DNA of 64,000 nucleotides from Buchnera aphidicola (Aphis craccivora) (GTDB lineage Bacteria > Pseudomonadota > Gammaproteobacteria > Enterobacterales > Enterobacteriaceae): assembly GCF_005082145.1 (NCBI RefSeq), contig NZ_CP034897.1, positions 558,001 through 622,000 on the forward strand, written 5' to 3'. Shown here one piece after another: positions 9,635 to 20,136 of this stretch. The first letter of the stretch is position 1. Every line of letters starts with the position of its first letter. The translations under genes and the position numbers were made by a program. A model generated the notes under the pieces. The model was not told the origin of the DNA. It saw only the letters and a program-made list of their open reading frames with translations, and ran no database searches.

Positions 9635-10342
9635 CTAGATTAATAAAGCAGCCTCTAAAGATAAAATAATCATATCATTAAAACTAGATTCTCTATCTTT
9701 GGATGAAACAGACTCTTTCTTTAAAATATGATCAGAAACTGTACAAATAGATAAAGCTTGTGCTTTAAATTCAGATGCAACAGAATATATTCCTGCTGTC
9801 TCCATATCTATACCAACAATATTATACTTTTTTAAAATACCTAACATATCTTGATTAGTATAAAAAGAATCAGTAGTAAAAAAATTACCAATAAAAACTT
9901 TAAAATGCATTTTTTTTGCAGCTAAAAAAACATTATAAATTATATTAAAATCCGCAATAGCAGCATAATCATGATTATGAAATCGTATTCTATTAAATTT
10001 CGAATCTGTCGAAGCACCTAACCCAATAACAATATCACGTAAGTTTATATCATCACGCACAGCACCACAAGTTCCTATTCGAATAATTTTTTTTACATTA
10101 TATTCTGTTATTAATTCTCTAACATAAAGAGCTGCAGAGGGTATACCTATACCATGACTCATCACTGAAACTTTTTTGTTTTTATAATATCCTGTATAAG
10201 CCAGCATTAATCGTGTTTTATTAATTTGCTTAAAATCATTTAAATAATTTTCAGCAATATATTTTGCCCTTACAGGATCACCAGGCATTAAAATGACATC
10301 TGAAAAATCATTTTTTTTACTATTGATATGGAAAGTAGACAC
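9635..10342 (-). CDS. deoD: purine-nucleoside phosphorylase
   Basis: DeoD reversibly phosphorolyses purine nucleosides to base and (deoxy)ribose 1-phosphate. The 235-residue protein has the hexameric PNP signatures MPGDPVRAKYIAENYL, SHGIGIPSAALYVREL, IRIGTCGAV, GIDMETAGIYSVA and the catalytic aspartate in CTVSDHI. It lies 32 bases after deoB on the same strand, the E. coli deoB-deoD order. The product of DeoD is the substrate of DeoB, so the pair forms a salvage unit; deoA and deoC are not present here. Confidence 0.96.
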   Translation of the reverse strand: MSTFHINSKKNDFSDVILMPGDPVRAKYIAENYLNDFKQINKTRLMLAYTGYYKNKKVSVMSHGIGIPSAALYVRELITEYNVKKIIRIGTCGAVRDDINLRDIVIGLGASTDSKFNRIRFHNHDYAAIADFNIIYNVFLAAKKMHFKVFIGNFFTTDSFYTNQDMLGILKKYNIVGIDMETAGIYSVASEFKAQALSICTVSDHILKKESVSSKDRESSFNDMIILSLEAALLI

Positions 10343-10374
10343 TTATTTTTTCCTTGTTTTTAAAGTAAATATTT

Positions 10375-11607
10375 TTAAAACATATGTTGACCATATTGCA
10401 TTTTTGATAATGAAAAATATTTAGCAATTGTTTGTCCTATATCAGAAAAAGTTTTTCGATGACCTAAAAAATTTATCTTTTTAGCAGGAGAATATATTAA
10501 TATTGGAATATTCTCTCTAGTGTGATCTGTACCTACCCAGGTAGGATCACATCCATGATCTGCAGTAATAATAAGCAAGTCTTTTTCTTTAACTAAATTA
10601 ATCATATTTAATAACTGATTATCAAAAAATTCTAAACCTTTAGCGTATCCAGAAACATCACGACGATGTCCCCAAACAGAATCAAAATCTACAAAATTAG
10701 TAAATACAATAGTATTGTTCTTTGCTAATTTCATTTCATTTATAGTTGTATTACACAATTCTTCTAATCCAGAAGATTTTATGCTTTTAGTAATACCAAC
10801 ACCTGCATAAATATCTGAAACTTTTCCTATTGCAATTACTTCACCTTGTTTTTCATTAATTAACTTTTCCATAACAGTAATAGAAGGCGGTTTTATTGAT
10901 AAATCTACTCTATTTCCTGTTCTTTGAAAATTTAAATTATTAGTTCCAATAAAAGGACGAGCAATAACTCGTGCTATTTTATATTTATTTTTATTAAGTA
11001 ACATGCGAATGACATGACATAATTTATAAAGATTAGATAATCCAAATGTATGCTCATGACATGCTACTTGAAAAACAGAATCAGATGAAGTATATAAAAT
11101 TGGCTTTCCTGTCTCTAAATGTTTTTCGCCTAATTTAGTAATTATTTCTGTACCAGATGCATGACAGTTACCAAGAATACCAGGTAATTTAAAATTTTTT
11201 ATAATGTCATTTATTAAAACATTGGGAAATGTATTATTAACTTCTTTAAAATAATACCAATCGTCTAATACTGGAACTCCAGCTATTTCCCAATGCCCAG
11301 AAGTAGTGTCTTTTCCTGAAGAAATTTCACTAGCAAAACCATAACTAGCAATAATTTCAGTGTTATTTAATTTTTTATGAAAACCTAAAGGATATTTTCC
11401 TGTTGAAGCTTTATATGCTTGCATAATACCTAACTTTTCTAAATTAGGGATCTTTAAAAAACCTTTTCTTCCTTTATTCGCTTTTCCCAAAAAGCATTTT
11501 TCTACTATATGCCCAAATGTATCAGCACCATAATCATTAAATTTATTAGAATCAATACTTGATCCAATTCCAAAAGAATCTAAAATCATTAAAAAAACAC
11601 GTTTCAT
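10375..11607 (-). CDS. deoB: phosphopentomutase
   Basis: DeoB interconverts ribose 1-phosphate and ribose 5-phosphate, linking nucleoside breakdown to the pentose phosphate pathway. At 410 residues it is close to E. coli (407). It has the alkaline-phosphatase superfamily metal motifs: ILDSFGIG near the start, the phosphorylated threonine region [26 protein letters not shown], and [10 protein letters not shown] ... [11 protein letters not shown]. It is followed immediately by deoD. Confidence 0.97.
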   Translation of the reverse strand: MKRVFLMILDSFGIGSSIDSNKFNDYGADTFGHIVEKCFLGKANKGRKGFLKIPNLEKLGIMQAYKASTGKYPLGFHKKLNNTEIIASYGFASEISSGKDTTSGHWEIAGVPVLDDWYYFKEVNNTFPNVLINDIIKNFKLPGILGNCHASGTEIITKLGEKHLETGKPILYTSSDSVFQVACHEHTFGLSNLYKLCHVIRMLLNKNKYKIARVIARPFIGTNNLNFQRTGNRVDLSIKPPSITVMEKLINEKQGEVIAIGKVSDIYAGVGITKSIKSSGLEELCNTTINEMKLAKNNTIVFTNFVDFDSVWGHRRDVSGYAKGLEFFDNQLLNMINLVKEKDLLIITADHGCDPTWVGTDHTRENIPILIYSPAKKINFLGHRKTFSDIGQTIAKYFSLSKMQYGQHMF

Positions 11608-11642
11608 TTTGAATACCTAAAAATAAATAAAAAATATTTATA

Positions 11643-13229
11643 TTACTGCTCTCTTACTTTTTTAAAATTAATATCAATATATCGAGATATCATGATATTC
11701 AAGTTTGCTTTATTAGGTGCTAAATACGTTAAATTATTAAAATTATCTAATGCTAAATAAGATTTATTTTTATTTGAAAATATATCGATACTCTTTTTAT
11801 TATTTGATGTAATCCATCGAGCAAATTGAATATTCACTTTTTCGTATATTGCATCTATTTTATATTCAATTTTTAAACGTTGAATTACTATATCAAATTG
11901 CAATATACCAATAGCTCCTAAAATTAAATGATTATTATTGATAGGATAAAAAACTTGTATTGCACCTTCTTCTGATAATTGCATTAATCCTTTTTTTAAT
12001 TGCTTTTGTTGTAATGGATTTTTTAAAAAAATTCGTCGAAATATTTCTGGAGCAAAACTAGGAATTCCAATAAAATTTATTTCTTCACCTTCTGTAAAAG
12101 AATCTCCAATTTTTATTGTTCCATGATTATGTATACCAATTATATCTCCAGGATATGCTTTTTCTATAGAAAATCTATCTCCGGCTATAAAATAAAATGC
12201 ATCAGAAATAATAATGTTTTTCTTTGTTCTTACATGTCTCAATTTAATACCTTTTGTATATTTTCCAGATACAATTCTAATAAAGGCTATACGATCACGA
12301 TGTTTTAAATCCATATTAGCCTGAATTTTAAATACAAAACCTGTAAAATATTTTTCATTAGGTTGTATTTTTCTTTTATTAGTATTTCGATAAATAGGAA
12401 AAGGCGCCCATTTTATTAAACTTTCTAATATATGATCAATACCAAAATTACTTAATGCACTACCAAAAAAAATAGGTGTAATAATACTTTTTAAAAAATC
12501 TTTTTTATTAAATTTTAAATATACATTACTAATCAATTTTAATTCTTCATAAACTTGAAAATTTAAATCTGAACTAATATAGTTTTTTAATAAATTTTCA
12601 TTTAAACAATTATAATTAACTTTAAAAATATTAGGTTCATTAAATTTATTATAAAAATAAATTAATTTTTCATCTAGATGAAAAACACCTTTAAAATTTC
12701 TACCGCAACTAATAGGCCATGTAATAGGTATACAAGATAATTTTAACTCTTTCTCAATCTGATCTAAAATTTCTATTGGCTCAAGACTATCACGATCTAG
12801 CTTATTCACAAATGTAATAATAGGAGTATTATGTAAACGACTTACATCCATTAATTTTTTTGTTCTTTCTTCTATTCCCTTTGCTGCATCAATAATTAAT
12901 AAACAGCAATCTACAGCAGTAAGAATTCGATATGTATCTTCTGAAAAATCTTGGTGACCTGGAGTATCTAATAAGTTAATTAAAATATTTTTATATTTAA
13001 ATTGAATAACAGATGTTGTAATAGAAATTCCCCGGTCTTTTTCAATTTTCATCCAATCTGATTTAGCATATTTCCCACTTCCTCTTGCTTTTACTGTGCC
13101 AGAAGTACGAAGTATTTTCCCTAAAAGTAACATTTTTTCTGTAACAGTCGTTTTTCCAGCATCAGGATGCGAAATAATCGCAAAAGTTCGTCTTTTTTTT
13201 ATTTCTGATTCATAATTTAAATTACACAT
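11643..13229 (-). CDS. prfC: peptide chain release factor 3
   Basis: RF3 is a GTPase that removes RF1/RF2 from the ribosome after termination. The 528-residue protein starts with the G domain: SHPDAGKTT (G1), RGISITTSV (G2), [12 protein letters not shown] (G3) and NKLDRDS (G4). The EF-G-like domains follow. Length matches E. coli (529). It lies 35 bases upstream of deoB on the same strand. Start ATG at 13229 is preferred because the N-terminus lines up with the family. Confidence 0.97.
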   Translation of the reverse strand: MCNLNYESEIKKRRTFAIISHPDAGKTTVTEKMLLLGKILRTSGTVKARGSGKYAKSDWMKIEKDRGISITTSVIQFKYKNILINLLDTPGHQDFSEDTYRILTAVDCCLLIIDAAKGIEERTKKLMDVSRLHNTPIITFVNKLDRDSLEPIEILDQIEKELKLSCIPITWPISCGRNFKGVFHLDEKLIYFYNKFNEPNIFKVNYNCLNENLLKNYISSDLNFQVYEELKLISNVYLKFNKKDFLKSIITPIFFGSALSNFGIDHILESLIKWAPFPIYRNTNKRKIQPNEKYFTGFVFKIQANMDLKHRDRIAFIRIVSGKYTKGIKLRHVRTKKNIIISDAFYFIAGDRFSIEKAYPGDIIGIHNHGTIKIGDSFTEGEEINFIGIPSFAPEIFRRIFLKNPLQQKQLKKGLMQLSEEGAIQVFYPINNNHLILGAIGILQFDIVIQRLKIEYKIDAIYEKVNIQFARWITSNNKKSIDIFSNKNKSYLALDNFNNLTYLAPNKANLNIMISRYIDINFKKVREQ

Positions 13230-13436
13230 ATAGACTCTATTAAAAAAATAATTTGTTTTTATAAAAATTTAATGTAAAAATTTTATTCGAGATAATTTAC
13301 TTAAAACATATTTATTTACATAATTATATTTTTATATGTAAAATATTTTTAAAATAAATAAATGGGTATAAATTAAATTATATGTAATAATAAAATATTT
13401 ATCATTAAATTATAAATTAAGAACAGAGTTACTTTA

Positions 13437-14450
13437 ATGAAAAAAAAAAATATATATATTGCATATACAGGTGGAACTATTGGAATGCAAAAATCAAACA
13501 ATGGATATATTCCTATAACTGGTTACTTTCAAAAACAATTAATTAAAATGCCAGAATTTCATAGTCCAGAAATTCCAAATTTTTTTATCAAAGAATATAA
13601 CCCATTAATTGATTCTTCTAATATGAGCCCAATAGAATGGCAAAAAATCGCAGATGATATTAAAAAAAATTATTATAAATACGACGGATTTGTTGTTCTT
13701 CATGGAACAGATACTATGGCATATACAGCTTCAGCATTATCTTTTATTTTAGAGAATCTAGAAAAACCTATTATTATAACTGGTTCTCAAATTCCTATAG
13801 CAGAAATCCGGTCAGACGGAACACAGAATTTATTAAATGCATTATTCATGATAGCAAATTATCCTATTAATGAAGTAACTGTATTTTTTAATCGAAAACT
13901 GTATAGAGGTAATAGAACTACTAAATCTAATGCTGATGGTTTTAATGCATTTTCTTCTCCTAATATAGCTCCTTTATTAGAAGTAGGAATAAATATTCGT
14001 TATTTATATAAAAATAAGTCTTTAAAAAAATATAAACATTTAAAGGTGTATAAAATTAAACCTCAACCTATTAGCATTATTACTATATATCCAGGAATTT
14101 CTAGTAAAATTTTAAAAAATTTTTTATTGCATCCAGTAAAAGCTTTAATCTTATGTACATATGGAATCGGAAATGCACCTCAAAATAAAGATTTTTTAAA
14201 AGAATTATATATTGCTTCTAAAAAAAATATTATCATAATAAATCTAACACAATGCACATCTGGAAATGTTAATATGAATGGATATGCAACAGGTAATTCG
14301 CTTAAAAAAGTTGGAGTTATTAGTGGTTATGATTTGACAATTGAAGCAGCTTTAACTAAATTACATTTTTTATTAAGCCAGGATATTTCAATAGAAAAAA
14401 TTCGTATACAAATGCAAAATAATTTACGGGGTGAATTAACACATTATTAA
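13437..14450 (+). CDS. ansA: L-asparaginase I (cytoplasmic)
   Basis: AnsA hydrolyses asparagine to aspartate and ammonia. In an aphid symbiont, host-supplied asparagine is a plausible nitrogen source (inference). The 337-residue protein has both asparaginase signatures: AYTGGTIGM near residue 10 with the first catalytic threonine, and VVLHGTDTMAYTAS near residue 85 with the second. RGNRTTK and TQCTSGNVNM are also conserved. It reads away from prfC, with a 207-base divergent spacer holding both promoters. Confidence 0.95.
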   Translation: MKKKNIYIAYTGGTIGMQKSNNGYIPITGYFQKQLIKMPEFHSPEIPNFFIKEYNPLIDSSNMSPIEWQKIADDIKKNYYKYDGFVVLHGTDTMAYTASALSFILENLEKPIIITGSQIPIAEIRSDGTQNLLNALFMIANYPINEVTVFFNRKLYRGNRTTKSNADGFNAFSSPNIAPLLEVGINIRYLYKNKSLKKYKHLKVYKIKPQPISIITIYPGISSKILKNFLLHPVKALILCTYGIGNAPQNKDFLKELYIASKKNIIIINLTQCTSGNVNMNGYATGNSLKKVGVISGYDLTIEAALTKLHFLLSQDISIEKIRIQMQNNLRGELTHY

Positions 14451-14497
14451 CATTTTTATAATTTTAGAAAATATTTCAATAATTTAAAATACTTCTC

Positions 14498-15073
14498 TCA
14501 ATAGAAAGAATGATGCCCATGTAAATGTTGAGTTTGATCGATTACTTTTTTTATTTCAGGGAAAGAAGATAATATTTTTCTTTCAACCATTTCTTTTAAA
14601 GTAACTCCTATCATTGAACATCCATTACATCCTCCGCTAAACTCTATGAATACTGTGTTATTTTCAGAAATATTAATTAAATTTATTTTTCCACCGTGTA
14701 ATAATAACTGTGGATTAATTTCTATATTTAAAAAATTTTTTATTTGTTCTTTTAAAGAAAGTTGCTGGTTTGAAATATTTTTTTTTGCATAAGGAGCTTT
14801 AAATGTAAGCTGTGAGTTTAACTTATCTACTATTAAATCAATTTCAGAATTTTTTAAAAAATGAATAATAGATTTGTTAACATAAACATAAAAATTATTA
14901 TATTCTAATTTAATATCAGATTCTTCTATTTCATCTAAAGAACAATACGCTACTTTACATTCTGCATTTTGCATGCCTGGGTTAATGATAAAAACACGGA
15001 TTTGAGTGCCTTTAGGTTCTTTAGACAAAAGTGAAATAAAATAATTTTGAGCTTGATTGGAAATTTTGATCAT
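14498..15073 (-). CDS. nfuA: Fe-S biogenesis protein NfuA
   Basis: NfuA carries and delivers [4Fe-4S] clusters to apo-enzymes. The 191-residue protein has the N-terminal degenerate A-type carrier domain (about 1-100) and the C-terminal Nfu domain with the cluster-binding Cys149 and Cys152 in [10 protein letters not shown], the same numbering as E. coli. It is divergent from bioH, as in E. coli, though gntX is gone. Likely clients here include radical-SAM enzymes. Confidence 0.96.
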   Translation of the reverse strand: MIKISNQAQNYFISLLSKEPKGTQIRVFIINPGMQNAECKVAYCSLDEIEESDIKLEYNNFYVYVNKSIIHFLKNSEIDLIVDKLNSQLTFKAPYAKKNISNQQLSLKEQIKNFLNIEINPQLLLHGGKINLINISENNTVFIEFSGGCNGCSMIGVTLKEMVERKILSSFPEIKKVIDQTQHLHGHHSFY

Positions 15074-15208
15074 AATGATTTTTAAAATAGTTTTAATTGA
15101 TTTTAATTGTTAATTTTAATTATAATAATTTTACTAATTAATTAACCTAAATACAAGCAAATTGTAATTTTATATTATTAAAAATACTTAAATTATTAAA
15201 ACATAAAA

Positions 15209-15985
15209 ATGAAAAAATTTACTTGGCAAACTAAAGGAACTGGAGATATTAATATTGTTATATTAAATGGATGGGGTGTTAGTTGTGAAATATGGTTTTT
15301 TATAGTTCAAAAACTTAGTATTTATTTTAAATTACATGTAATTGATTTCCCAGGAATAGGAAAAAATAAAGCACTCAATTTCATTGATATTCAACAAATA
15401 ATTGAAATATTAAATTTTTATATGCCTAGAAATTCTATTTATTTAGGATGGTCACTTGGAGGGTTAATTGCAACTAATTTTGCTCTATTATACCCTAAAA
15501 AAATTTTAGGATTAATTCATGTAGCTTCTTCACCTTATTTTATAAAGCAAAAAAACTGGCCAGGAATAGAAAAAAAAAATGTACATTATATGTATAATAA
15601 TTTAGTAAATAACTATTACGAAACAATCAACAGCTTTTTGTCTTTACAAACATTAACCCAAAAAAAATGTTTTAAAGATTTAAAAATATTAAAAAAAATA
15701 TTATTCCAGAAAAATAACATACCTAATCAAAAAACGTTAAAAAAAGGATTAGATATACTATTGTCAGTAGATTTAAGATCTAAAATATCTATGATTAAAG
15801 TTCCATTTTTACGTATATATGGATCTTTAGATAGTTTAGTACCTAAAAAAGTTTCTAATTTAGTTGATTCGCTATGTCCTAATAGTAATTCTATCATTAT
15901 AGAAAAAACAGGACATGTACCTTTTATTTCACATAAAGAAGAATTCTGTTCTATCTTGCTAGAGTATTTTTTTAAAAAAATTTAA
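15209..15985 (+). CDS. bioH: pimeloyl-ACP methyl ester carboxylesterase
   Basis: BioH removes the methyl group from pimeloyl-ACP methyl ester, ending the fatty-acid-type route to the biotin precursor. The 258-residue alpha/beta hydrolase has the nucleophile elbow GWSLGG with Ser82, Asp208 in YGSLDSLVP and His236 in KTGHVPFISH, a complete triad. The oxyanion-loop motif that reads HGWG in E. coli reads NGWG here. It is divergent from nfuA and convergent with ssb; a strong hairpin separates bioH and ssb. Confidence 0.95.
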   Translation: MKKFTWQTKGTGDINIVILNGWGVSCEIWFFIVQKLSIYFKLHVIDFPGIGKNKALNFIDIQQIIEILNFYMPRNSIYLGWSLGGLIATNFALLYPKKILGLIHVASSPYFIKQKNWPGIEKKNVHYMYNNLVNNYYETINSFLSLQTLTQKKCFKDLKILKKILFQKNNIPNQKTLKKGLDILLSVDLRSKISMIKVPFLRIYGSLDSLVPKKVSNLVDSLCPNSNSIIIEKTGHVPFISHKEEFCSILLEYFFKKI

Positions 15986-16001
15986 AGAATACTCAAAAAT
16001 A

Positions 16002-16032
16002 TAGCCCCCAAAAAAATGGGGCTAAAAATATT
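16002..16032. terminator. bidirectional terminator between bioH and ssb
   Basis: TAGCCCC at 16002-16008 pairs perfectly with GGGGCTA at 16018-16024 around a 9-base A-rich loop, followed by a T-containing tail. This GC-rich hairpin stands out in the AT-rich spacer between two convergent genes. Confidence 0.85.
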
Positions 16033-16043
16033 TTTCAATTAAC

Positions 16044-16553
16044 TTAAAATGGAATTTCATCATCAAAATCTATTTCTGAAGAATCCATTTGTTCCTTTTT
16101 TAATTTATATTTTTCTATATTCTTAGATGTATCAATAGTTTCTGTTTTTTTTGTTTTTAAAATACTATTATTTTCATTAATAGAAAGATGATTAGAATTA
16201 GAATTTCGGTTTCCAAGCATTTGCATTGTACCACCAATATTTACTATAACTTCTGTTGTATATCGTTCTAAACCATTTTGGTCTTGCCACTTTCTTGTTT
16301 GAAGCGAACCTTCAATATATACCTGAGAACCTTTTCGTAAATATTCTCCAGCTATTTCAGCTAACTTTCCAAATAAAACTACTCTATGCCATTCTGTTTT
16401 CTCTTTAGTTTCACCTGTATTTTTATCTTTCCAATTTTCTGAAGTTGCAAGCGTCATATTTACTACTGCATTACCATTTGGCATATATCGTACTTCTGGA
16501 TCTTGACCTAAATGACCAATTAAAATTACTTTATTGACACCTCGACTTGCCAT
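16044..16553 (-). CDS. ssb: single-stranded DNA-binding protein
   Basis: SSB coats single-stranded DNA during replication and repair and recruits partners through its tail. Residues 1-110 form the OB fold ([53 protein letters not shown]). A low-complexity linker follows. The C-terminus ends DFDDEIPF, the conserved acidic partner-binding tip. The 169 residues compare with 178 in E. coli. It is divergent from dnaB across a 642-base spacer. Confidence 0.97.
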   Translation of the reverse strand: MASRGVNKVILIGHLGQDPEVRYMPNGNAVVNMTLATSENWKDKNTGETKEKTEWHRVVLFGKLAEIAGEYLRKGSQVYIEGSLQTRKWQDQNGLERYTTEVIVNIGGTMQMLGNRNSNSNHLSINENNSILKTKKTETIDTSKNIEKYKLKKEQMDSSEIDFDDEIPF

Positions 16554-17195
16554 AATAAAAACTCCATTTTTAAATTAATTAATATAAATATATTTTTAAA
16601 TAGAATTTTTAATTATTTAAAGTAAGTAATAAATATTTAATTTATTATTAATCAATAAATATTTAGTAATAAAATATATAAAAAATACTTTACTAAAATT
16701 TTTAACTTATTACTTTATATAAAGTAAAATTATTTCTTTGTTTTTATTAAATTATTTTTTAAAAATAAAACTATCATATAGTTTTAAAAATCTAAATATT
16801 TATAAAAATATAAAATATGATAAAATTATATAAATAAAAAATTATAGAAATTTTTAAAATTAATTTATATTACTTTGTAATATAAAAATTTTTATATTAG
16901 TAAATTTCTATCTGTTTAAAAATTCATTTAAAAATAAATTTTAATACTATTAATATTTTAAAAAATATTCCTCGTAAAAACGTATTCCCCTTATGTTATT
17001 AGTAAAAGTATAACTTACAAAGTAATTTTATTACAAATAAGGTGAAAGATATACATTTTATAAAAAAATTAAATAAATACTTTCAAAATTACGAAAATAA
17101 TATTTAAAATTATTTAAAAGATATAAAGTAAGTTTATTAGCAAATAGTTTATTGTTGTAATATTAGAATATAATTTCAAAGTGATCTGCTAAATA
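16554..17195. other. long AT-rich spacer ssb-dnaB
   Basis: These 642 bases separate divergent ssb and dnaB, where E. coli has uvrA, aphA, tyrB, alr and others. No pseudogene could be read in any frame. The spacer contains an 18-base perfect palindrome at 16710-16727 and related TTAC-TTT/AAA-GTAA elements near 16868-16884 and 17012-17024. No tRNA or terminator was found. Confidence 0.55.
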
Positions 17196-18593
17196 ATGGT
17201 ATATGCAATATATATGGGTAAAAATAAATTATATTTAAATCAAATTAATAAATTAAAAATTCCTCCACATTCAATAGAAGCAGAACAATCAGTATTAGGT
17301 GGTTTAATGTTAGACAATGAACAGTGGGATTCTGTTTCAGAACATGTAGTTGCTGATGATTTCTTTAGTAAACCGCATCGTTTAATATTCCAAGAAATGA
17401 AACTATTGTTAAATTCAGGGCATCCAATCGATTTAATTACATTATCTGAATCTTTAGAACAAAAAGGACAATTAGAAAGCGTTGGTAGATTTTCTTATTT
17501 AGCTGAGTTATCTAAAAATACTCCTAGTACAGCAAATATTACTGCTTATGCTGACATAGTAAGAGAACGTGCAATTGTAAGAGAAATGATACTAGTTGCT
17601 AATAAAATAGCAAATGCAGGATATGACACACAAGGACGAAAAAGTGAAGAACTCTTGGATTACGCAGAATCTAGTGTTTTTAAAATAGCAGAAAAACGTT
17701 TTAAAAAAGATTCAGGACCAAAAAATATTGAACAAGTACTTGATGAAACTATTGGTAGTATTGAAAAACTATTTTTATCTCCTAATGATGGAGTAACAGG
17801 AATTAATACAGGATATCAAGATTTAAATAAAAAAACATCAGGATTACAACGCTCTGAACTAATAATCATTGCAGCACGACCTTCTATGGGAAAAACAACT
17901 TTTGCAATGAATTTATGTGAAAACGCTGCTATGTTATATGATAAACCAGTTTTAATTTTTAGTTTAGAAATGCCTGGGGAACAAATTATGATGCGTATGT
18001 TAGCTTCGTTGTCTAGAGTTAATCAAGCGCGTATTAGAACTGGAAAACTAAATGATGAAGATTGGTCTAGAATGTCAGGAACAATTAATGTCTTACTTAA
18101 AAAAAAGAATATTTATATAGATGATTCTTCGGCTCTTACACCTAGCGAAGTTCGTTCTAGGGCGCGTCGTATTTATCGTGAAAATAATGGTTTAACTTTA
18201 ATTATGGTAGATTATTTACAACTAATGCGAGTTCCATCTCTTTCAGATAATAGAACTCTTGAAATTGCTGAGATTTCAAGAACATTAAAAGCGCTTGCAA
18301 AAGAATTACAAGTTCCAGTAATCGCTTTATCACAATTAAATCGTTCTTTAGAACAACGAGCAGACAAAAGACCGGTAAATTCAGATTTACGAGAATCTGG
18401 TTCTTTAGAGCAAGACGCAGACTTAATTATGTTTATATATCGCGATGAAATATATCATGAAAACAGTGATTTTAAAGGTATAGCAGAAATTATCATTGGT
18501 AAACAAAGAAACGGACCCATTGGAACTATTAGTTTAACTTTTAATGGACACTGGTCTAGATTTGACAACTATTGCAACCCTAAATACGACTAA
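17196..18593 (+). CDS. dnaB: replicative DNA helicase DnaB
   Basis: DnaB is the hexameric 5'-3' helicase of the replication fork. The 465-residue protein has the N-terminal primase-interaction domain (PPHSIEAEQSVLGGLMLDN), a linker, and the RecA-like domain with Walker A ARPSMGKTT, Walker B LIMVDYLQLM and the C-terminal RNGPIG loop. The start at 17196 gives MVYAIYMGKN; the ATG at 17214 is an equally possible start because the E. coli N-terminus is not conserved here and no clear ribosome site decides it. Confidence 0.97.
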   Translation: MVYAIYMGKNKLYLNQINKLKIPPHSIEAEQSVLGGLMLDNEQWDSVSEHVVADDFFSKPHRLIFQEMKLLLNSGHPIDLITLSESLEQKGQLESVGRFSYLAELSKNTPSTANITAYADIVRERAIVREMILVANKIANAGYDTQGRKSEELLDYAESSVFKIAEKRFKKDSGPKNIEQVLDETIGSIEKLFLSPNDGVTGINTGYQDLNKKTSGLQRSELIIIAARPSMGKTTFAMNLCENAAMLYDKPVLIFSLEMPGEQIMMRMLASLSRVNQARIRTGKLNDEDWSRMSGTINVLLKKKNIYIDDSSALTPSEVRSRARRIYRENNGLTLIMVDYLQLMRVPSLSDNRTLEIAEISRTLKALAKELQVPVIALSQLNRSLEQRADKRPVNSDLRESGSLEQDADLIMFIYRDEIYHENSDFKGIAEIIIGKQRNGPIGTISLTFNGHWSRFDNYCNPKYD

Positions 18594-18725
18594 TTTGAAA
18601 ATTAAATAAATACTATTTTAAAAGAAAACTATAATTTTATTATTATACAAAATTTCAACTGAAAGTTGTATATTATATACAACTATAGTTTTTATCCAAT
18701 TAAAATTAATATAAACTTAAAATAT

Positions 18726-19685
18726 ATGAATAAAAAAAAGACCCTAAAAATTGGAATAGTAATGGATCCAATTCAATTAATTAAAATTGAAAAAGACTCT
18801 AGTTTTGCTATTTTGCTTGAAGCTCAAAAAAGAAATCATCAAATTCATTATATAGAAATGAATGATTTATATTTAAAAAAAAATCAAGCATATGCAAGAA
18901 CACGTTTTATAAAAATACAAAAAAAAATAAAAAATCATTTTAATTTTATTCAAGAACAAAATATTTCATTAAATGAATTAGATGTTATATTAATGCGCAA
19001 AGATCCACCATTTAATATGGAATTTATATATGCAACTTATATTCTTGAACGTGCAGAAAAAAACGGTGTATTAATTATTAATAAACCAAAAAGTTTAAGA
19101 GATTGTAATGAAAAAATATTTGCATCATTATTTGATAAATTTACACCAGATACATTAGTTACTCGCAATATATCTCAAATGTATAATTTTTGGAAAAAAT
19201 ATAAAGATGTAATTATTAAACCTTTAGATAACATGGGAGGTACAAATGTTTTTCGTATTAAAGAAAATGATACAAATTTTTTAGTAATTTCAGAAATTAT
19301 GACTAATTATGAAAAAAAATACTGTATGATTCAATCTTATTTACCATCGGTAAAATATGGAGATAAAAGAATACTAATCATTAATGGAAAAGTAATTCCT
19401 TGGTGTGTAGCAAGAATTCCGAAAAAAGATGAAACAAGAGCAAATATAGCAGCTGGGGGTAAAGCTCAAATAAAAAAACTTGATGAAAAAGATTGGGAAA
19501 TAGCAAATTATTTATCCCCTATTTTAAAAGAAAAAGGACTAATTTTTGTTGGATTAGATATTATAGGTGATAAATTAACAGAAATAAATGTTACTAGTCC
19601 AACATGTATTTGTGAAATTGAGCTAAATATAAATATTTCTATTACTGGTATGTTAATGGATTACATTGAAAATCAAATATATTAA
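18726..19685 (+). CDS. gshB: glutathione synthetase
   Basis: GshB ligates glycine to gamma-glutamylcysteine to make glutathione. The frame is open 60 bases further upstream, but the ATG at 18726 gives MNKKKTLKIGIVMDPI, which lines up with E. coli, and 319 residues. ATP-grasp features are visible: ILMRKDPPFNMEFIYAT, KPLDNMGGTNVFR, VARIPKKDETRANIAAGG and TEINVTSPTC. ruvX follows after 17 bases, a conserved pairing in enterics once yqgE is removed. Confidence 0.96.
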   Translation: MNKKKTLKIGIVMDPIQLIKIEKDSSFAILLEAQKRNHQIHYIEMNDLYLKKNQAYARTRFIKIQKKIKNHFNFIQEQNISLNELDVILMRKDPPFNMEFIYATYILERAEKNGVLIINKPKSLRDCNEKIFASLFDKFTPDTLVTRNISQMYNFWKKYKDVIIKPLDNMGGTNVFRIKENDTNFLVISEIMTNYEKKYCMIQSYLPSVKYGDKRILIINGKVIPWCVARIPKKDETRANIAAGGKAQIKKLDEKDWEIANYLSPILKEKGLIFVGLDIIGDKLTEINVTSPTCICEIELNINISITGMLMDYIENQIY

Positions 19686-19702
19686 ATAGAGAATAAAAAA
19701 TA

Positions 19703-20110
19703 ATGGTGATTGCATTTGATTTTGGAATTAAAAATATTGGAGTAGCTGTAGGCGAAAAAATTATTAAAAAAGGAAAAGCGTTAAATAAATTAGCCGCACA
19801 TAATGGACGTCCAAATTGGAACGATATAAAATATTTATTAAAAATGTGGAAACCCAGTTGTATTATTGTAGGACTACCTCTAAACATGGATGGAACACGA
19901 CAAAACATAACAAAAAAAGCAGAAATATTTGCTAATTTATTAAAAAATAAATTTAATGCTTCTGTTGAATTACACGATGAACGTTTAAGCACAAAAGAAG
20001 CTAGATCTTTAATATTTAATCAATACGGTTTTAAAGCATTTAAAAAAGATCAAATTCATTCTACTGCAGCTGTTGTTATCTTAGAAAGTTGGTTTAATCA
20101 ATCTTTATAA
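19703..20110 (+). CDS. ruvX: putative pre-16S rRNA nuclease / YqgF resolvase-like protein
   Basis: YqgF/RuvX is an RNase H-fold protein implicated in 5' maturation of 16S rRNA. The 135 residues (138 in E. coli) contain the fold's acidic motifs: AFDFGIKNIGVAVG at the N-terminus, IIVGLPLNMDGT in the middle, and DERLSTKEA near residue 95. The start ATG is preceded by a GAG-AATAAA stretch. It follows gshB directly and is probably cotranscribed. Confidence 0.94.
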   Translation: MVIAFDFGIKNIGVAVGEKIIKKGKALNKLAAHNGRPNWNDIKYLLKMWKPSCIIVGLPLNMDGTRQNITKKAEIFANLLKNKFNASVELHDERLSTKEARSLIFNQYGFKAFKKDQIHSTAAVVILESWFNQSL

Positions 20111-20136
20111 TAATTAATTATATCTAATTTTAAAAT

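Noticed and set aside
18666-18725. Longer GshB starting at 18666
   Set aside because: The extension is low-complexity AT-rich sequence with no homologue; ATG 18726 aligns with the family.
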